Positions 33,849 through 42,388 of a DNA stretch of 64,000 nt are shown piece after piece. Source of the DNA: AG25 sp035604455 (GTDB lineage: Bacteria; Gemmatimonadota; Gemmatimonadetes; Gemmatimonadales; GWC2-71-9). Under the pieces are notes generated by a model. The model was not told the DNA's origin and made no database searches. It saw only the letters and a program-made list of their open reading frames with translations. Position 1 is the stretch's first letter. Every line of letters starts with the position of its first letter. A program made the position numbers and the translations under genes. The stretch covers positions 77,649 to 141,648 of the forward strand of contig DATNIM010000009.1 of assembly GCA_035604455.1 (NCBI GenBank), read 5' to 3'.

Positions 33849-35419
33849 TCGGTATCCGGCGCCTCCAGCACGACCGCTGCCGGCGGCCCGACCGGCGTCG
33901 TCTCGCTCCACGCGCGCCAGATGTCAGGCAGCGCCGCCAGGACGTCCGCCGGCCGCAGCGAGCGCGCGGTCCAGAGCCGGGCGCCTTGCTCGGCCGCCCG
34001 GCCGAGCGCATGGGCGCCGAGCGCCGCCGCCTCGACCGGGACCCCGCCCCGAGCGAGGAACGCGCCAATGAAGCCCGCCAACAGATCGCCCGACCCGCCT
34101 GTGGCGAGACCTGGATTGCCGCTCGCCACAACGTGCTGCGGCCCGCGGACGTCGGCGATTACGGTCGGGACGCCTTTCAAGAGCACCGTACCCCGCACGG
34201 CATGCGCCGCCTTGGCCGCCGCCGCCCAGCGATCGTTCGCCACCTCATCGGCCAAGCGGTCGCCGGCGAGCGCGCGGAACTCGCCCAAATGCGGCGTGAA
34301 AACGATGGGACGCTCGGCGGTTCCGCGAAACAGCATGAGGGCGTCGGCGTCGAGCACGGTGGGACGCGGACGCCGCGCGAGGAGCGCCTCGAGAAACGCC
34401 GACCGCACCGGTTCGCGACCGAGTCCGGGCCCCACCACCAACGCATCGGCCCACTCGAGTGCTTCCCCGACCTGATCCTCGAGCTCGCCCGTGAGCGCGG
34501 ACTCGACCGTGAGTACGTCGGGAAGGCTCGCGCGCGCCGCCGCGAGTGTTTCGCCCGACGCCACCAGCTTGACGAGTCCCGCGCCCGCGGCGAGTGCCGC
34601 GCGCGCGGCGTGCAGGGCGGCGCCACTCATCCCCGCTTGGCCCCCAACGACCGTGACGCGCCCGCGATCGCCCTTATGCATGGTGGGGCTGAGCCGCGGC
34701 AGGCGCGTCCCCGCCCAGACATCCGTGATCAGAATGGGCCACCCCGGGTCGACCGGCGGCAGCCCGATGTCCACGACCACGATGCGGCCGCACCACTCAC
34801 GCGCGAGCAGGTGGCCGCGCCGCACGCCGCCAAACGTGACGCTCGTGTGGGCGCGAACTGGCCCGTGCGCCTCGCCGCTCGAGAGGTCGAGACCGGTGGG
34901 CCCGTCCACGGCGAGGACCGGCGCGCCATAGGCGACGACCCGTTGCGCGAGGGCCAAGACCTCTCCGCGAGCGGGCCCGGCGGCGCCCGTTCCGAGCAAG
35001 GCGTCCACGACCACCGCCACCGCGGGCCAAGGCTCTTCGCGCGACAACTCGCGCACGCCATCGAGGCGCGCGAGCGCCCGGTTGTCGATCGCGTCGTCGG
35101 TCTTGGGATCGAGCCCAACCACCCAGACGGGCAAGCCTGCGGCATGCAGGGCCCGCGCCACTACCCATCCGTCGCCACCGTTGTTGCCGGCGCCCGCGGC
35201 GACGAGCGCCCCTCGAGTGACAGCGTCGGGGAAGTGCGCGCGGAGAACCTGAGCGACGGCGCGGCCGGCTGTCTCCATGAGCACGCGGCTCGGGATGCGG
35301 TATTGAGTCCGCGCCACGCTATCCCAGGCGGCGGCCTCACCCGCAGAGAGGACAGGAATCGGGTTCACGCGGTCAACTGCCCCGACCGGCCCGCGCGCCG
35401 TCCGCGACGCGACCGCCAT
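33845..35419 (-). CDS. nnr: Bifunctional NAD(P)H-hydrate epimerase / ADP-dependent dehydratase
   Basis: A 524-residue metabolite-repair enzyme. Residues 20-235 are the YjeF_N epimerase domain (METAGRAVAQVL, GAGNNGGDGWVVAR, VVVDALLGTG, AVDGPTGLD). Residues 245-505 are the ribokinase-like dehydratase (HKGDRGRVTVVGGQ, VVGPGLG, LDADALML, TPHLGEF, GNPGLATGGSGDLLAG). Together they return damaged NADHX/NADPHX to usable cofactor. It precedes thiL with a 4-bp overlap and is 58 bp after a small zinc-ribbon gene. Confidence 0.95.
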   Translation of the reverse strand: MAVASRTARGPVGAVDRVNPIPVLSAGEAAAWDSVARTQYRIPSRVLMETAGRAVAQVLRAHFPDAVTRGALVAAGAGNNGGDGWVVARALHAAGLPVWVVGLDPKTDDAIDNRALARLDGVRELSREEPWPAVAVVVDALLGTGAAGPARGEVLALAQRVVAYGAPVLAVDGPTGLDLSSGEAHGPVRAHTSVTFGGVRRGHLLAREWCGRIVVVDIGLPPVDPGWPILITDVWAGTRLPRLSPTMHKGDRGRVTVVGGQAGMSGAALHAARAALAAGAGLVKLVASGETLAAARASLPDVLTVESALTGELEDQVGEALEWADALVVGPGLGREPVRSAFLEALLARRPRPTVLDADALMLFRGTAERPIVFTPHLGEFRALAGDRLADEVANDRWAAAAKAAHAVRGTVLLKGVPTVIADVRGPQHVVASGNPGLATGGSGDLLAGFIGAFLARGGVPVEAAALGAHALGRAAEQGARLWTARSLRPADVLAALPDIWRAWSETTPVGPPAAVVLEAPDTE

Positions 35420-35477
35420 GGCAGCGATAATCGGGGCACGTTGTTGGGAGGGGCCCGGCCCCGGCGCGGCGCAGCAC

Positions 35478-35675
35478 CTACTTCAGGCTCTGGCCGATTG
35501 TGCGCCCGAAGGAGATCTCGCCGTTATCGATGCGAATGTTGAACCCGCAATCGGGGTTGGAGCACACCCATGCCTTGTAAGTGATCGGGGCGCCGTCGCG
35601 CCCGTAGTCCGACAACGGAATCAGGAGTCCTTGCTGGCATTTCCGACAGGTGGGCCATTCCTTCGATGCTTCCAC
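35478..35675 (-). CDS. Small zinc-ribbon protein
   Basis: A 65-residue protein with four cysteines in two pairs: C10-x2-C13 (TCRKCQ) and C38-x4-C43 (VCSNPDCGF), forming a probable zinc ribbon. The tail GEISFGRTIGQSLK is polar. The GTG start follows GAGGGGG; a longer reading to 35762 runs into the previous gene and lacks similarity. No name or function is recognised. Zinc ribbons of this kind often bind RNA or RNA polymerase. It is 28 bp after the Minf_1886 gene. Confidence 0.72.
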   Translation of the reverse strand: MEASKEWPTCRKCQQGLLIPLSDYGRDGAPITYKAWVCSNPDCGFNIRIDNGEISFGRTIGQSLK

Positions 35676-35703
35676 ACGACACCCCCTCACCCCATCGCGC
35701 TCC

Positions 35704-36147
35704 CTAAGCGCGCCGACCTTCCCCGCCCTGGGATCCTCCTCCCTCGCCACTCCCGCCCTCACCTCGACCGCCGACGCCGGGCCAGCGGTATCCTTCGCGG
35801 AACACCTCGGCGAACTCGTAGACCCCCTGAAAGTCCTCCGGGCGGTCCTTGTCCTGGCGTGCCAGGAGCCCGACGTCGATCAACGTGAACACGATACGAC
35901 CGAGGTCCTCGGTCGCGTTGACGCCCCAGTAGTTGAGGACGCTCGGCGCGAGCAGTCCGAACTGCTCGAGCGCCAAGTCGCGGCACGCCCAGGCCAGCTC
36001 GCCGCCGCTCAAATGACGGCGCGTGGGGAGGCGGCTCTGGGCGTATTCGAGCGCCGCGAGCACGAACAGGTATCCGCGCTCGTGGTAGCGTCCGTCGCGC
36101 TCACGGATCAACGCAAACGCCTGTTCGAGGGGGGCGAGCTCGCTCAC
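35704..36147 (-). CDS. Minf_1886-family protein
   Basis: A 147-residue protein of a family known mainly from Verrucomicrobia, Planctomycetes and related groups. Conserved blocks: DGRYHERGYLFVLAALEYAQ, RRHLSGGELAWACRDLAL, EQFGLLAPSVLNYWGVNATE, DLGRIVFTLIDVGLL and DRPEDFQGVYEF. No biochemical role is established. The C terminus is a Gly/Arg-rich tail (GGRGEGGSGEGGGS). The GTG start overlaps the lon stop (GTGA). Confidence 0.85.
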   Translation of the reverse strand: MSELAPLEQAFALIRERDGRYHERGYLFVLAALEYAQSRLPTRRHLSGGELAWACRDLALEQFGLLAPSVLNYWGVNATEDLGRIVFTLIDVGLLARQDKDRPEDFQGVYEFAEVFREGYRWPGVGGRGEGGSGEGGGSQGGEGRRA

Positions 36148-38540
36148 GGGTTCGCGCGCCGACTCTGGCTGACGGCGCTGACGCGCACCGGCACAGGACG
36201 GATGGGTTTCGGCTCGAGGAGGGCCGCAGCCAAGACCTCGTCGAGCGTGTCCACAAACCGGATGTCGAGCGAGTCCTTCACCTCGTCCGGAACCTCCGTG
36301 ACGTCGTTGCGGTTGCGCGCGGGCACGAGCACCGTCTTCACCCCGGCCCGTACCGCCGCCGTAAGCTTCTCCTTCAGGCCGCCCACCGGCAACACCCGCC
36401 CCCGCAGCGTCAGCTCCCCCGTCATCGCGACATCGTGCCGCGCCGGCCGCCGGCACAAGAGCGAGGCCAGGGCCGTGGCGATCGTGATGCCCGCGGACGG
36501 CCCGTCCTTCGGGACCGCGCCAGCGGGCACGTGCAGGTGGACATCGGCCTGCGCGAAGGCATCGCCCGGGATCCCGAGCGCCGCCGCGCGGGCCCGCAGC
36601 AGACTCCACGCCGCCTGCGCCGATTCCTTCATCACGTCGCCCAGCTGGCCGGTCAGGGTGATTTGTCCCCGCCCGGGCATCTGGATCGCCTCCACGAACA
36701 TGATCTCGCCGCCCACGGGCGTCCATGCGAGCCCGGTGGCGACCCCGACCTCAGGGCTCCGGCCGGCCACCTCGCTCTGGACCTTGGGCTGGCTTGCGTA
36801 CTTCTCGAGGTTCTTGGCCGAGATGCGCACCGGGCGGGCCCGCCCCTCGACCACTTCAAGCGCGGCGCGGCGGAGCACCCCTTGGATCTCGCGCTCGAGC
36901 TGGCGGACGCCGGCCTCGCGGGTGTACTCGGCGATGAGCCGCTCGAGCGCGCTGTCGGCGACGCTCGCCCGCGTCGCGTCGAGACCGGTCTCGCGCCGCT
37001 GGCGCGGGAGGAGATAACGCTTCGCGATGGCGAGTTTTTCCCCCGGAGCGTAGCCAGGCAACGTCAACACTTCCATCCGGTCGAGCAAGGGGTCGGGGAT
37101 GGGCGCGAGACTGTTCGCCGTCGCGATGAACATCACCCCCGACAGGTCGAACGGCACCTCGAGATAATGGTCGACGAACGTCGAGTTCTGCGCCGGATCA
37201 AGCACTTCGAGGAGCGCCGCCGTGGGGTCGCCGCGGACATCCGCCCCCATCTTGTCGACCTCGTCGAGCATGAGGAGCGGATTGCGCGTCTCGCACCGCT
37301 CGAGCGCGTGAATGATGCGGCCCGGAAGCGCGCCGACGTACGTCCGCCGGTGCCCGCGGATTTCGGCCTCGTCCCGGACGCCGCCCAGCGACACGCGGGT
37401 GAAGCGGCGCCCCAAGGCTTCCGCGATGCTTTGCCCGAGCGACGTCTTGCCGACGCCGGGCGGCCCGACGAAGCACAGGATGCTGCCCCGCGCGTCCGGA
37501 TTGAGCGTGCGGACCGCGAGGTACTCGAGGATCCGCTCTTTGACGGTGTTCAAGTCGAAGTGGTCGCGGTCGAGGATCTGGCGCCCAGCCTTGAGATCGA
37601 TGCGGTGTTCGCTGACCCGCGTCCAGGGAAGGGCCGCGAGGACCTCGAGGTACGTGCGGGCGACGTGGTACTCGGCCGACTGCGGGGACATCTGGCGGAG
37701 CCGACGCAGCTCCCGATCGGCGACCTTGCGCGGCTCGGGCGGGAGACCCACGGTGTCAAGGCGCGTGGTGAGCTCGTTGAGATCGTCGTCCTCCGCGTCT
37801 TCGCCGAGTTCTTGCCGGATGACGCGGAGTTGCTCGCGGAGAACGTACTCGCGCTGGTTCGCATCGAGCCGCGTCTTGACCTTCTCCTGAATCTGACTCC
37901 CCACCTCGAGCACCTGGAGCTCCTGCCCGAGGAGCTCGCTCAGGCGCTCGAGGCGACGGTGGACGTTCGGAATGGCGAGCAGCTCGGCCTTTCCCGGCAG
38001 GGCGAGGTCGAGGTTCGCGGCGACGAAGTCGGCGAGCTTGCCGGCGTCGCTGATCCCGGCGAGCACCTCGTGCAGCTCGGAGCCGAGATAGGGGGCGATG
38101 TCGATGGCGCGCGAGAACTGGGAGTGAACCGTCCGCTTCAGGGCCTCCGTGCGCGCGTCGTCGACCAGTTCATCGGGGAGCGATTCGAACCGGGCGGTGA
38201 GCCAGTGCTCACCCGGTTGGATGTCCACGAGGCGCGCGCGATCGAGACCCTGCACCATGATCCGCACCGAGCCGTCGCCGGGCTTGAGCATCCGCACGAG
38301 CAGTCCGAGCGTTCCGACGTCGTAGAGCTCGTCGGCGCGCGCGCCCATGAGGGGACCCTCGCCCGGCTCCATGCCCCCGACGGGCTTCACCACCGCCAAG
38401 AGCAGCCGCTTGTTCCCCTGCACCGCGTCGTCGATCAACTGGACGGCGCGCGTATCGTCGATCGCCAGCGGAAGCACCACGTGGGGATAGACCACGAGCT
38501 GCCCGAGGGGCAGCACGGGCAGGCGCTCGGGATCGCTCAT
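36144..38540 (-). CDS. lon: ATP-dependent protease Lon
   Basis: A 798-residue cytoplasmic AAA+ serine protease. It has an N-terminal substrate domain (LPVLPLGQLVVYPHVVLPL), Walker A GPPGVGKTSLG, Walker B LMLDEVDK and a protease domain with Ser682 (KDGPSAGIT) and a lysine in VGGLKEKLTAAV. The ATG overlaps the hsp20 stop (ATGA), so chaperone and protease are translated together, a sensible protein-quality pair. Length is typical (784 in E. coli). Confidence 0.97.
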   Translation of the reverse strand: MSDPERLPVLPLGQLVVYPHVVLPLAIDDTRAVQLIDDAVQGNKRLLLAVVKPVGGMEPGEGPLMGARADELYDVGTLGLLVRMLKPGDGSVRIMVQGLDRARLVDIQPGEHWLTARFESLPDELVDDARTEALKRTVHSQFSRAIDIAPYLGSELHEVLAGISDAGKLADFVAANLDLALPGKAELLAIPNVHRRLERLSELLGQELQVLEVGSQIQEKVKTRLDANQREYVLREQLRVIRQELGEDAEDDDLNELTTRLDTVGLPPEPRKVADRELRRLRQMSPQSAEYHVARTYLEVLAALPWTRVSEHRIDLKAGRQILDRDHFDLNTVKERILEYLAVRTLNPDARGSILCFVGPPGVGKTSLGQSIAEALGRRFTRVSLGGVRDEAEIRGHRRTYVGALPGRIIHALERCETRNPLLMLDEVDKMGADVRGDPTAALLEVLDPAQNSTFVDHYLEVPFDLSGVMFIATANSLAPIPDPLLDRMEVLTLPGYAPGEKLAIAKRYLLPRQRRETGLDATRASVADSALERLIAEYTREAGVRQLEREIQGVLRRAALEVVEGRARPVRISAKNLEKYASQPKVQSEVAGRSPEVGVATGLAWTPVGGEIMFVEAIQMPGRGQITLTGQLGDVMKESAQAAWSLLRARAAALGIPGDAFAQADVHLHVPAGAVPKDGPSAGITIATALASLLCRRPARHDVAMTGELTLRGRVLPVGGLKEKLTAAVRAGVKTVLVPARNRNDVTEVPDEVKDSLDIRFVDTLDEVLAAALLEPKPIRPVPVRVSAVSQSRRANP

Positions 38541-38986
38541 CGCACCTTGACCGAGTGCGGCGCCGAGACCCTGGGCTCGAGCTTGCGGAGTCGCACCTCG
38601 AGGAACCCCGCGTCGTAATTCGCTTGAACGGACTGAGGGTCGACGGGCGTCGGCACACGGAGGCGGCGCTCGAACGGCCCGATCTGAACTTCGAGGGCGT
38701 GGTAGTGGCGCTTCCCCGCGGGCGCGGGCGGGCGCTCCCCGCCGATCGTGAGGATCCCGTTCGCAAGCTCCACGCGGAAGTCCTCGGAGCGCATCCCTGC
38801 GATTTCCATGTGCACGACGAGGGCGTCGTCGGTCTCGTACACGTCGGTGGGCGGCTTCCACTTGGGCGACGCGACGAACCCCACGGGGCGCCCGTGGGCC
38901 ATCTCGTTGAAATAGACCTCGAGCTCCTCGGCGAGATGGACCGTGAAGCTTCCAGACCCGCGTGAGGGGCGGTGAGGATCGGTCAT
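38537..38986 (-). CDS. Hsp20 / alpha-crystallin family small heat-shock protein
   Basis: A 149-residue holdase. The alpha-crystallin domain spans about residues 44-140: KPPTDVYETDDALVVHMEIA, DFRVELANGILTIGGER, ERRLRVPTPVD, and the beta-9 segment ANYDAGFLEVRL with the conserved A-x-x-x-x-G-x-L. It prevents aggregation of unfolded proteins without ATP. It is 19 bp after glyA and overlaps lon by 4 bp. Confidence 0.93.
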   Translation of the reverse strand: MTDPHRPSRGSGSFTVHLAEELEVYFNEMAHGRPVGFVASPKWKPPTDVYETDDALVVHMEIAGMRSEDFRVELANGILTIGGERPPAPAGKRHYHALEVQIGPFERRLRVPTPVDPQSVQANYDAGFLEVRLRKLEPRVSAPHSVKVR

Positions 38987-39005
38987 GAGATGCGACTCGA
39001 GCGCC

Positions 39006-40274
39006 TCAAACAGGCACCGCAGCCGCGGACGCGTTGAGGTAGAGAGGGAATCCCGCCGTCAGGTCGCGGACGCGCCGCTGGACCTGGCCGATCGTGGCGT
39101 GGTCCTTGCGCGTGAGCACGGTGTCGATGAGTTCGGCGACGAGCTCCATTTCCGGCTCGCGAAATCCCCGCGTGGTGACGGCCGGCGTGCCGAGGCGAAT
39201 GCCGCTTGTCACGAACGCCTTCTGCGGGTCGCCCGGAATCGTGTTCTTGTTCACCGTGATGTTCGCCTGGTCGAGGAGCTGCTGGGCTTCCTTGCCGGTC
39301 ACCTGCTTGAGCCGAAGGTCGACCAGCATGAGGTGCGTATCCGTGCCGCCGGATACGATGGCGTACCCGCGCCCGACGAGCGCGGCTGCGAGCGCCTGCG
39401 CGTTCCGCACGACCTGCGCCGCGTAGACCTTGAACTCCGGGTGCAACGCCTCGCCGAGCGCGACCGCCTTGGCGGCGATCACGTGCTCAAGGGGGCCGCC
39501 CTGAATCCCGGGGAACACCTGCTTGTCGACGTCCTTGGCGAACGCAGCCTCGCAGAAGATGATGCCACCCCGGGGACCGCGCAGCGTCTTGTGGGTCGTG
39601 GTGGTGACGATCTGGGCATGCGGCACGGGGGAGGGATGCACCCCGCCCGCGACGAGGCCGGCGAAGTGCGCCATGTCCACCACGAGGAGCGCCCCGACTT
39701 CGTCGGCGATGCTGCGGAGCGCCGCGAAGTCGATGATGCGCGCGTAGGCGCTCCCGCCGCCGATGAGCAGGCGGGGGCGGTCGTGGCGCGCTACCTCCCG
39801 AACCTGGTCGTAGTCGATGCGCCCGGTATCCTCGCGGACCCCGTAGGAACTCGCCTGAAAGAGGGTGCCTGAGAAATTCACGGGTGAGCCGTGCGTGAGA
39901 TGCCCCCCGTGGGGCAACGCGAGGCCCAGCAGCCGGTCACCGGGCTTGGCGACCGCGAGATACGCCGCCATGTTCGCCTGGGCACCCGAATGGGGTTGGA
40001 CGTTCGCGTGCGCTGCCCCGAACAAGGCGAGGGCCCGGTCGATGGCGAGTTGCTCGACCGCGTCCACGACCTCGCAGCCCCCGTAATAGCGCTTCCCCGG
40101 GAGCCCTTCGGCATACTTGTTCGTGAGGGCGGTGCCCATGGCCTCGAGCACGGCCAGGGACACGAAGTTCTCGCTCGCGATCAGCTCGAGCCCGTGCTCC
40201 TGGCGTTCCACTTCGCGTCGAATGAGCGCGTGGACCACAGGGTCGGCCTGGGCCAAGTGGGCGAGGCGGCTCAC
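39006..40274 (-). CDS. glyA: Serine hydroxymethyltransferase
   Basis: A PLP enzyme of 422 residues interconverting serine and glycine with tetrahydrofolate. Motifs: LELIASENFVS, NKYAEGLPGKRYYGG, NVQPHSGAQAN and TTTTHKTLRGPRGG with PLP Lys229. The GTG start has no clear Shine-Dalgarno and overlaps the stop of a possible 7-codon leader ORF. Glycine made here is one candidate substrate for the Grd-like complex (inference). Confidence 0.96.
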   Translation of the reverse strand: MSRLAHLAQADPVVHALIRREVERQEHGLELIASENFVSLAVLEAMGTALTNKYAEGLPGKRYYGGCEVVDAVEQLAIDRALALFGAAHANVQPHSGAQANMAAYLAVAKPGDRLLGLALPHGGHLTHGSPVNFSGTLFQASSYGVREDTGRIDYDQVREVARHDRPRLLIGGGSAYARIIDFAALRSIADEVGALLVVDMAHFAGLVAGGVHPSPVPHAQIVTTTTHKTLRGPRGGIIFCEAAFAKDVDKQVFPGIQGGPLEHVIAAKAVALGEALHPEFKVYAAQVVRNAQALAAALVGRGYAIVSGGTDTHLMLVDLRLKQVTGKEAQQLLDQANITVNKNTIPGDPQKAFVTSGIRLGTPAVTTRGFREPEMELVAELIDTVLTRKDHATIGQVQRRVRDLTAGFPLYLNASAAAVPV

Positions 40275-40303
40275 GGGTGTCGAGGAGTCTTCATGACCGT
40301 CGG

Positions 40304-40333
40304 ATGATAGCGTGCGGGGGCCGGTCCGTGCAA
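40304..40333 (-). promoter_or_regulatory. Candidate glyA promoter and leader minicistron
   Basis: TTGCAC (40333-40328), an 18-bp spacer and TATCAT (40309-40304) resemble a sigma70 promoter, with a start point near 40297. Just after it an ATG (40294) opens a 7-codon ORF (MKTPRHP) whose TGA overlaps the glyA GTG (GTGA). The promoter is moderately convincing; translation of the minicistron is unproven. Confidence 0.5.
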
Positions 40334-40368
40334 AGCGGCGGCGCCGCTGTGGACGCATAACGCGCTCG

Positions 40369-41547
40369 TCATCCCGTTGCGGCGTCGCGATCCGCGTAGA
40401 GGTGGCGAGCAATGATGAGGCGCTGGATCTCGCTCGTGCCCTCGTAGATCTCCGTGGCCTTCGCGTCCCGGAACAGCTTTTCGACCGGGAAGTCCCGCAT
40501 GTAGCCGTACCCCCCGAAGAGCTGCACGGCGTGGGTCGTCACCCACATGGCGGTCTCTGAGCAGAACAGCTTGGCCATGCTGGCCTGCGCCCCGAACGGC
40601 TGCCCGTCGTCGCGCGCGCGGGCCGCGGCGAGAACGAGCCCGCGCCCGGCTTCAACGCGCGTCGCCATATCGGCCAGCCTGAACTGCACCGCCTCGAACG
40701 CTCGCAGGGGTCGATCGAACTGCCGACGCTCAGCGCAATAGCCGACGGCCTGCTCGAGCGCCCCGCGGGCCAGTCCGACTGCCTGCGCGGCCGTGCCAAG
40801 GCGGCCAAGCTCCAAGGCCTCCATCGCGTAGCGAAACCCCTGGCCACGCGCGCCCACGAGATGGACGGCGGGTAACCGGACGCGATCCAAATCGACGCGC
40901 ACGGCGGCAAGTGCCCGCAGGCCCATAGTGTCGCCCTTGGGCTGCGGCGCATACCCCGACGCGGTCGTCGGGATCACGAACGCCGAGAGGCCCCGCGAGG
41001 GCGCACCCGGCGTGGTGTCGGTGCGGGCGAAGGCGATAACGAGGTCGGCGCGGGACCCGTTCGTCACCCACGCCTTGGTGCCCGACAATACCCAGGTGTC
41101 GCCATCGGCCACGGCCTCAGTGCGCAGTGCCGCGGCGTCTGATCCGGCTTCGGGCTCAGACAACGCGAAGGCGGCGAGCAGCTCCCCCCGAGCCATCGGC
41201 CGCAGCCACCGGGCCTTTTGCTCGTCGGTCCCGTGACGCGCGAGGACGCTCGTGGCGACGGCCGCGTGAATGTTCACCGTGACCGCGACGCTCGCGTCCG
41301 CGCAAGCCAGCTCCTCGAGCGCGAGGGCGTAGGTGACGGTGTCCAGGCCGAGACCGTCGTGCGCCTCGGGTGCGAGCATGCCGAGAAACCCGAGCTCGCC
41401 AAGGGCCGCTACGATGTCGCGCGGCAGTTCGCCCGAGCGGTCCCAGGCGGCAGCGTGGGGAGCCACGCGCGCGCGGGCGAACTCGCGCGCGAGTTCCACG
41501 ACCTGTCGCTGTGTGTCGGTCAGCGCTCGATCAATCGCTGTAGGCAT
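40369..41547 (-). CDS. Acyl-CoA dehydrogenase
   Basis: A 392-residue FAD enzyme oxidising short or medium acyl-CoA to enoyl-CoA. Motifs: LGFLGMLAPEAHDGLGLD, AFALSEPEAGSD, GTKAWVTNG, ERRQFDRPLRAFEAVQF, QLFGGYGYMRDFPVEK and the catalytic Glu region ATEIYEGTSEIQR. Residue pattern fits the butyryl/short-chain type. The ATG lies within the last 17 bp of the hydroxyacyl-CoA dehydrogenase gene. It forms part of a thiolase-HBD-ACAD set; no crotonase is in the window. Confidence 0.95.
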   Translation of the reverse strand: MPTAIDRALTDTQRQVVELAREFARARVAPHAAAWDRSGELPRDIVAALGELGFLGMLAPEAHDGLGLDTVTYALALEELACADASVAVTVNIHAAVATSVLARHGTDEQKARWLRPMARGELLAAFALSEPEAGSDAAALRTEAVADGDTWVLSGTKAWVTNGSRADLVIAFARTDTTPGAPSRGLSAFVIPTTASGYAPQPKGDTMGLRALAAVRVDLDRVRLPAVHLVGARGQGFRYAMEALELGRLGTAAQAVGLARGALEQAVGYCAERRQFDRPLRAFEAVQFRLADMATRVEAGRGLVLAAARARDDGQPFGAQASMAKLFCSETAMWVTTHAVQLFGGYGYMRDFPVEKLFRDAKATEIYEGTSEIQRLIIARHLYADRDAATG

Positions 41548-42388
41548 AGAAGCCGTGCTTACTCTTGCGCCCCAGGCGCCCGGCGGCGACGAGCTGTCTG
41601 AGGAGCGGTGCCGGCCGGTACTTGTCGTCGCCCAGGTCGCGATGCAGCACCTCGAGGATCGCAAGACAGACGTCGAGTCCGATGAGATCGGCGAGGGCGA
41701 GCGGCCCGAGCGGATGGTTCATCCCGAGCTTCATCACCGTGTCGACGGCTTCCGGCGACGCGACGCCCTCCATCACGCAGAAGATCGCCTCGTTGATCAT
41801 CGGCATGAGGACGCGATTCGAGACGAACCCGGGGGCGTCGCGGACCTCGACGGGGGTCTTGTCGAGACCCCGCGCGATCGCTAGCGCGCGTTCGAGCGTG
41901 GCCGGGGACGTCTCGAGACCCCGGATCACCTCGACGAGCCGCATCACGGGCACTGGATTCATGAAGTGCATTCCGACGACTCGGTCGGCGCGACGGGTGG
42001 CCGCGGCCATGGCGGTGATCGAGATCGACGACGTGTTGCTCGCGAAGAGCGCGCCCGCCGGGGCCACCCGATCGAGCTCCTGGAACACGGCGATCTTGAC
42101 GTCAGGCTGCTCGCTCACCGCTTCCACGACGACGTCCGCGTCCCGGGCGGCCTCGTGGCCCGCCATGACGCGGAGGCGTTCGAGCGTGGCGTTCAGCGCC
42201 TCCGGCGTCATCGCGCCCTTGGCGAGCTGACGCTCGAGGTTCGCGCGCACCGACGCGAACGCCTCGTGCGCGCGCTCGGGGACGACGTCCGACAGGGTCG
42301 TGCTCCAGCCGTGCAGCGCGAAGACCTGCGCGATCCCGCGGCCCATGGTGCCGGCGCCCACTACGAACACCCGGCCAGCGCTGTTCAC
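41531..42388 (-). CDS. 3-hydroxybutyryl-CoA dehydrogenase
   Basis: A 285-residue NAD(P)-dependent enzyme. It has the Rossmann motif VFVVGAGTMGRGIAQVFA, the catalytic histidine region VVGMHFMNPVPVM, ASNTSSISIT, DAPGFVSNRVLMPMINEA and LGMNHPLGPLALADLIGLD. This is the short stand-alone form (PaaH/Hbd), not the fused FadB type. The GTG start overlaps the CPBP gene stop. It catalyses the acetoacetyl-CoA/3-hydroxybutyryl-CoA step. Confidence 0.95.
   Translation of the reverse strand: MNSAGRVFVVGAGTMGRGIAQVFALHGWSTTLSDVVPERAHEAFASVRANLERQLAKGAMTPEALNATLERLRVMAGHEAARDADVVVEAVSEQPDVKIAVFQELDRVAPAGALFASNTSSISITAMAAATRRADRVVGMHFMNPVPVMRLVEVIRGLETSPATLERALAIARGLDKTPVEVRDAPGFVSNRVLMPMINEAIFCVMEGVASPEAVDTVMKLGMNHPLGPLALADLIGLDVCLAILEVLHRDLGDDKYRPAPLLRQLVAAGRLGRKSKHGFYAYSD

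Noticed and set aside
36144..38861. Longer lon starting inside hsp20
   Set aside because: The extra codons are an out-of-frame copy of hsp20; ATG 38540 begins the standard Lon N-terminal motif and overlaps the hsp20 stop.
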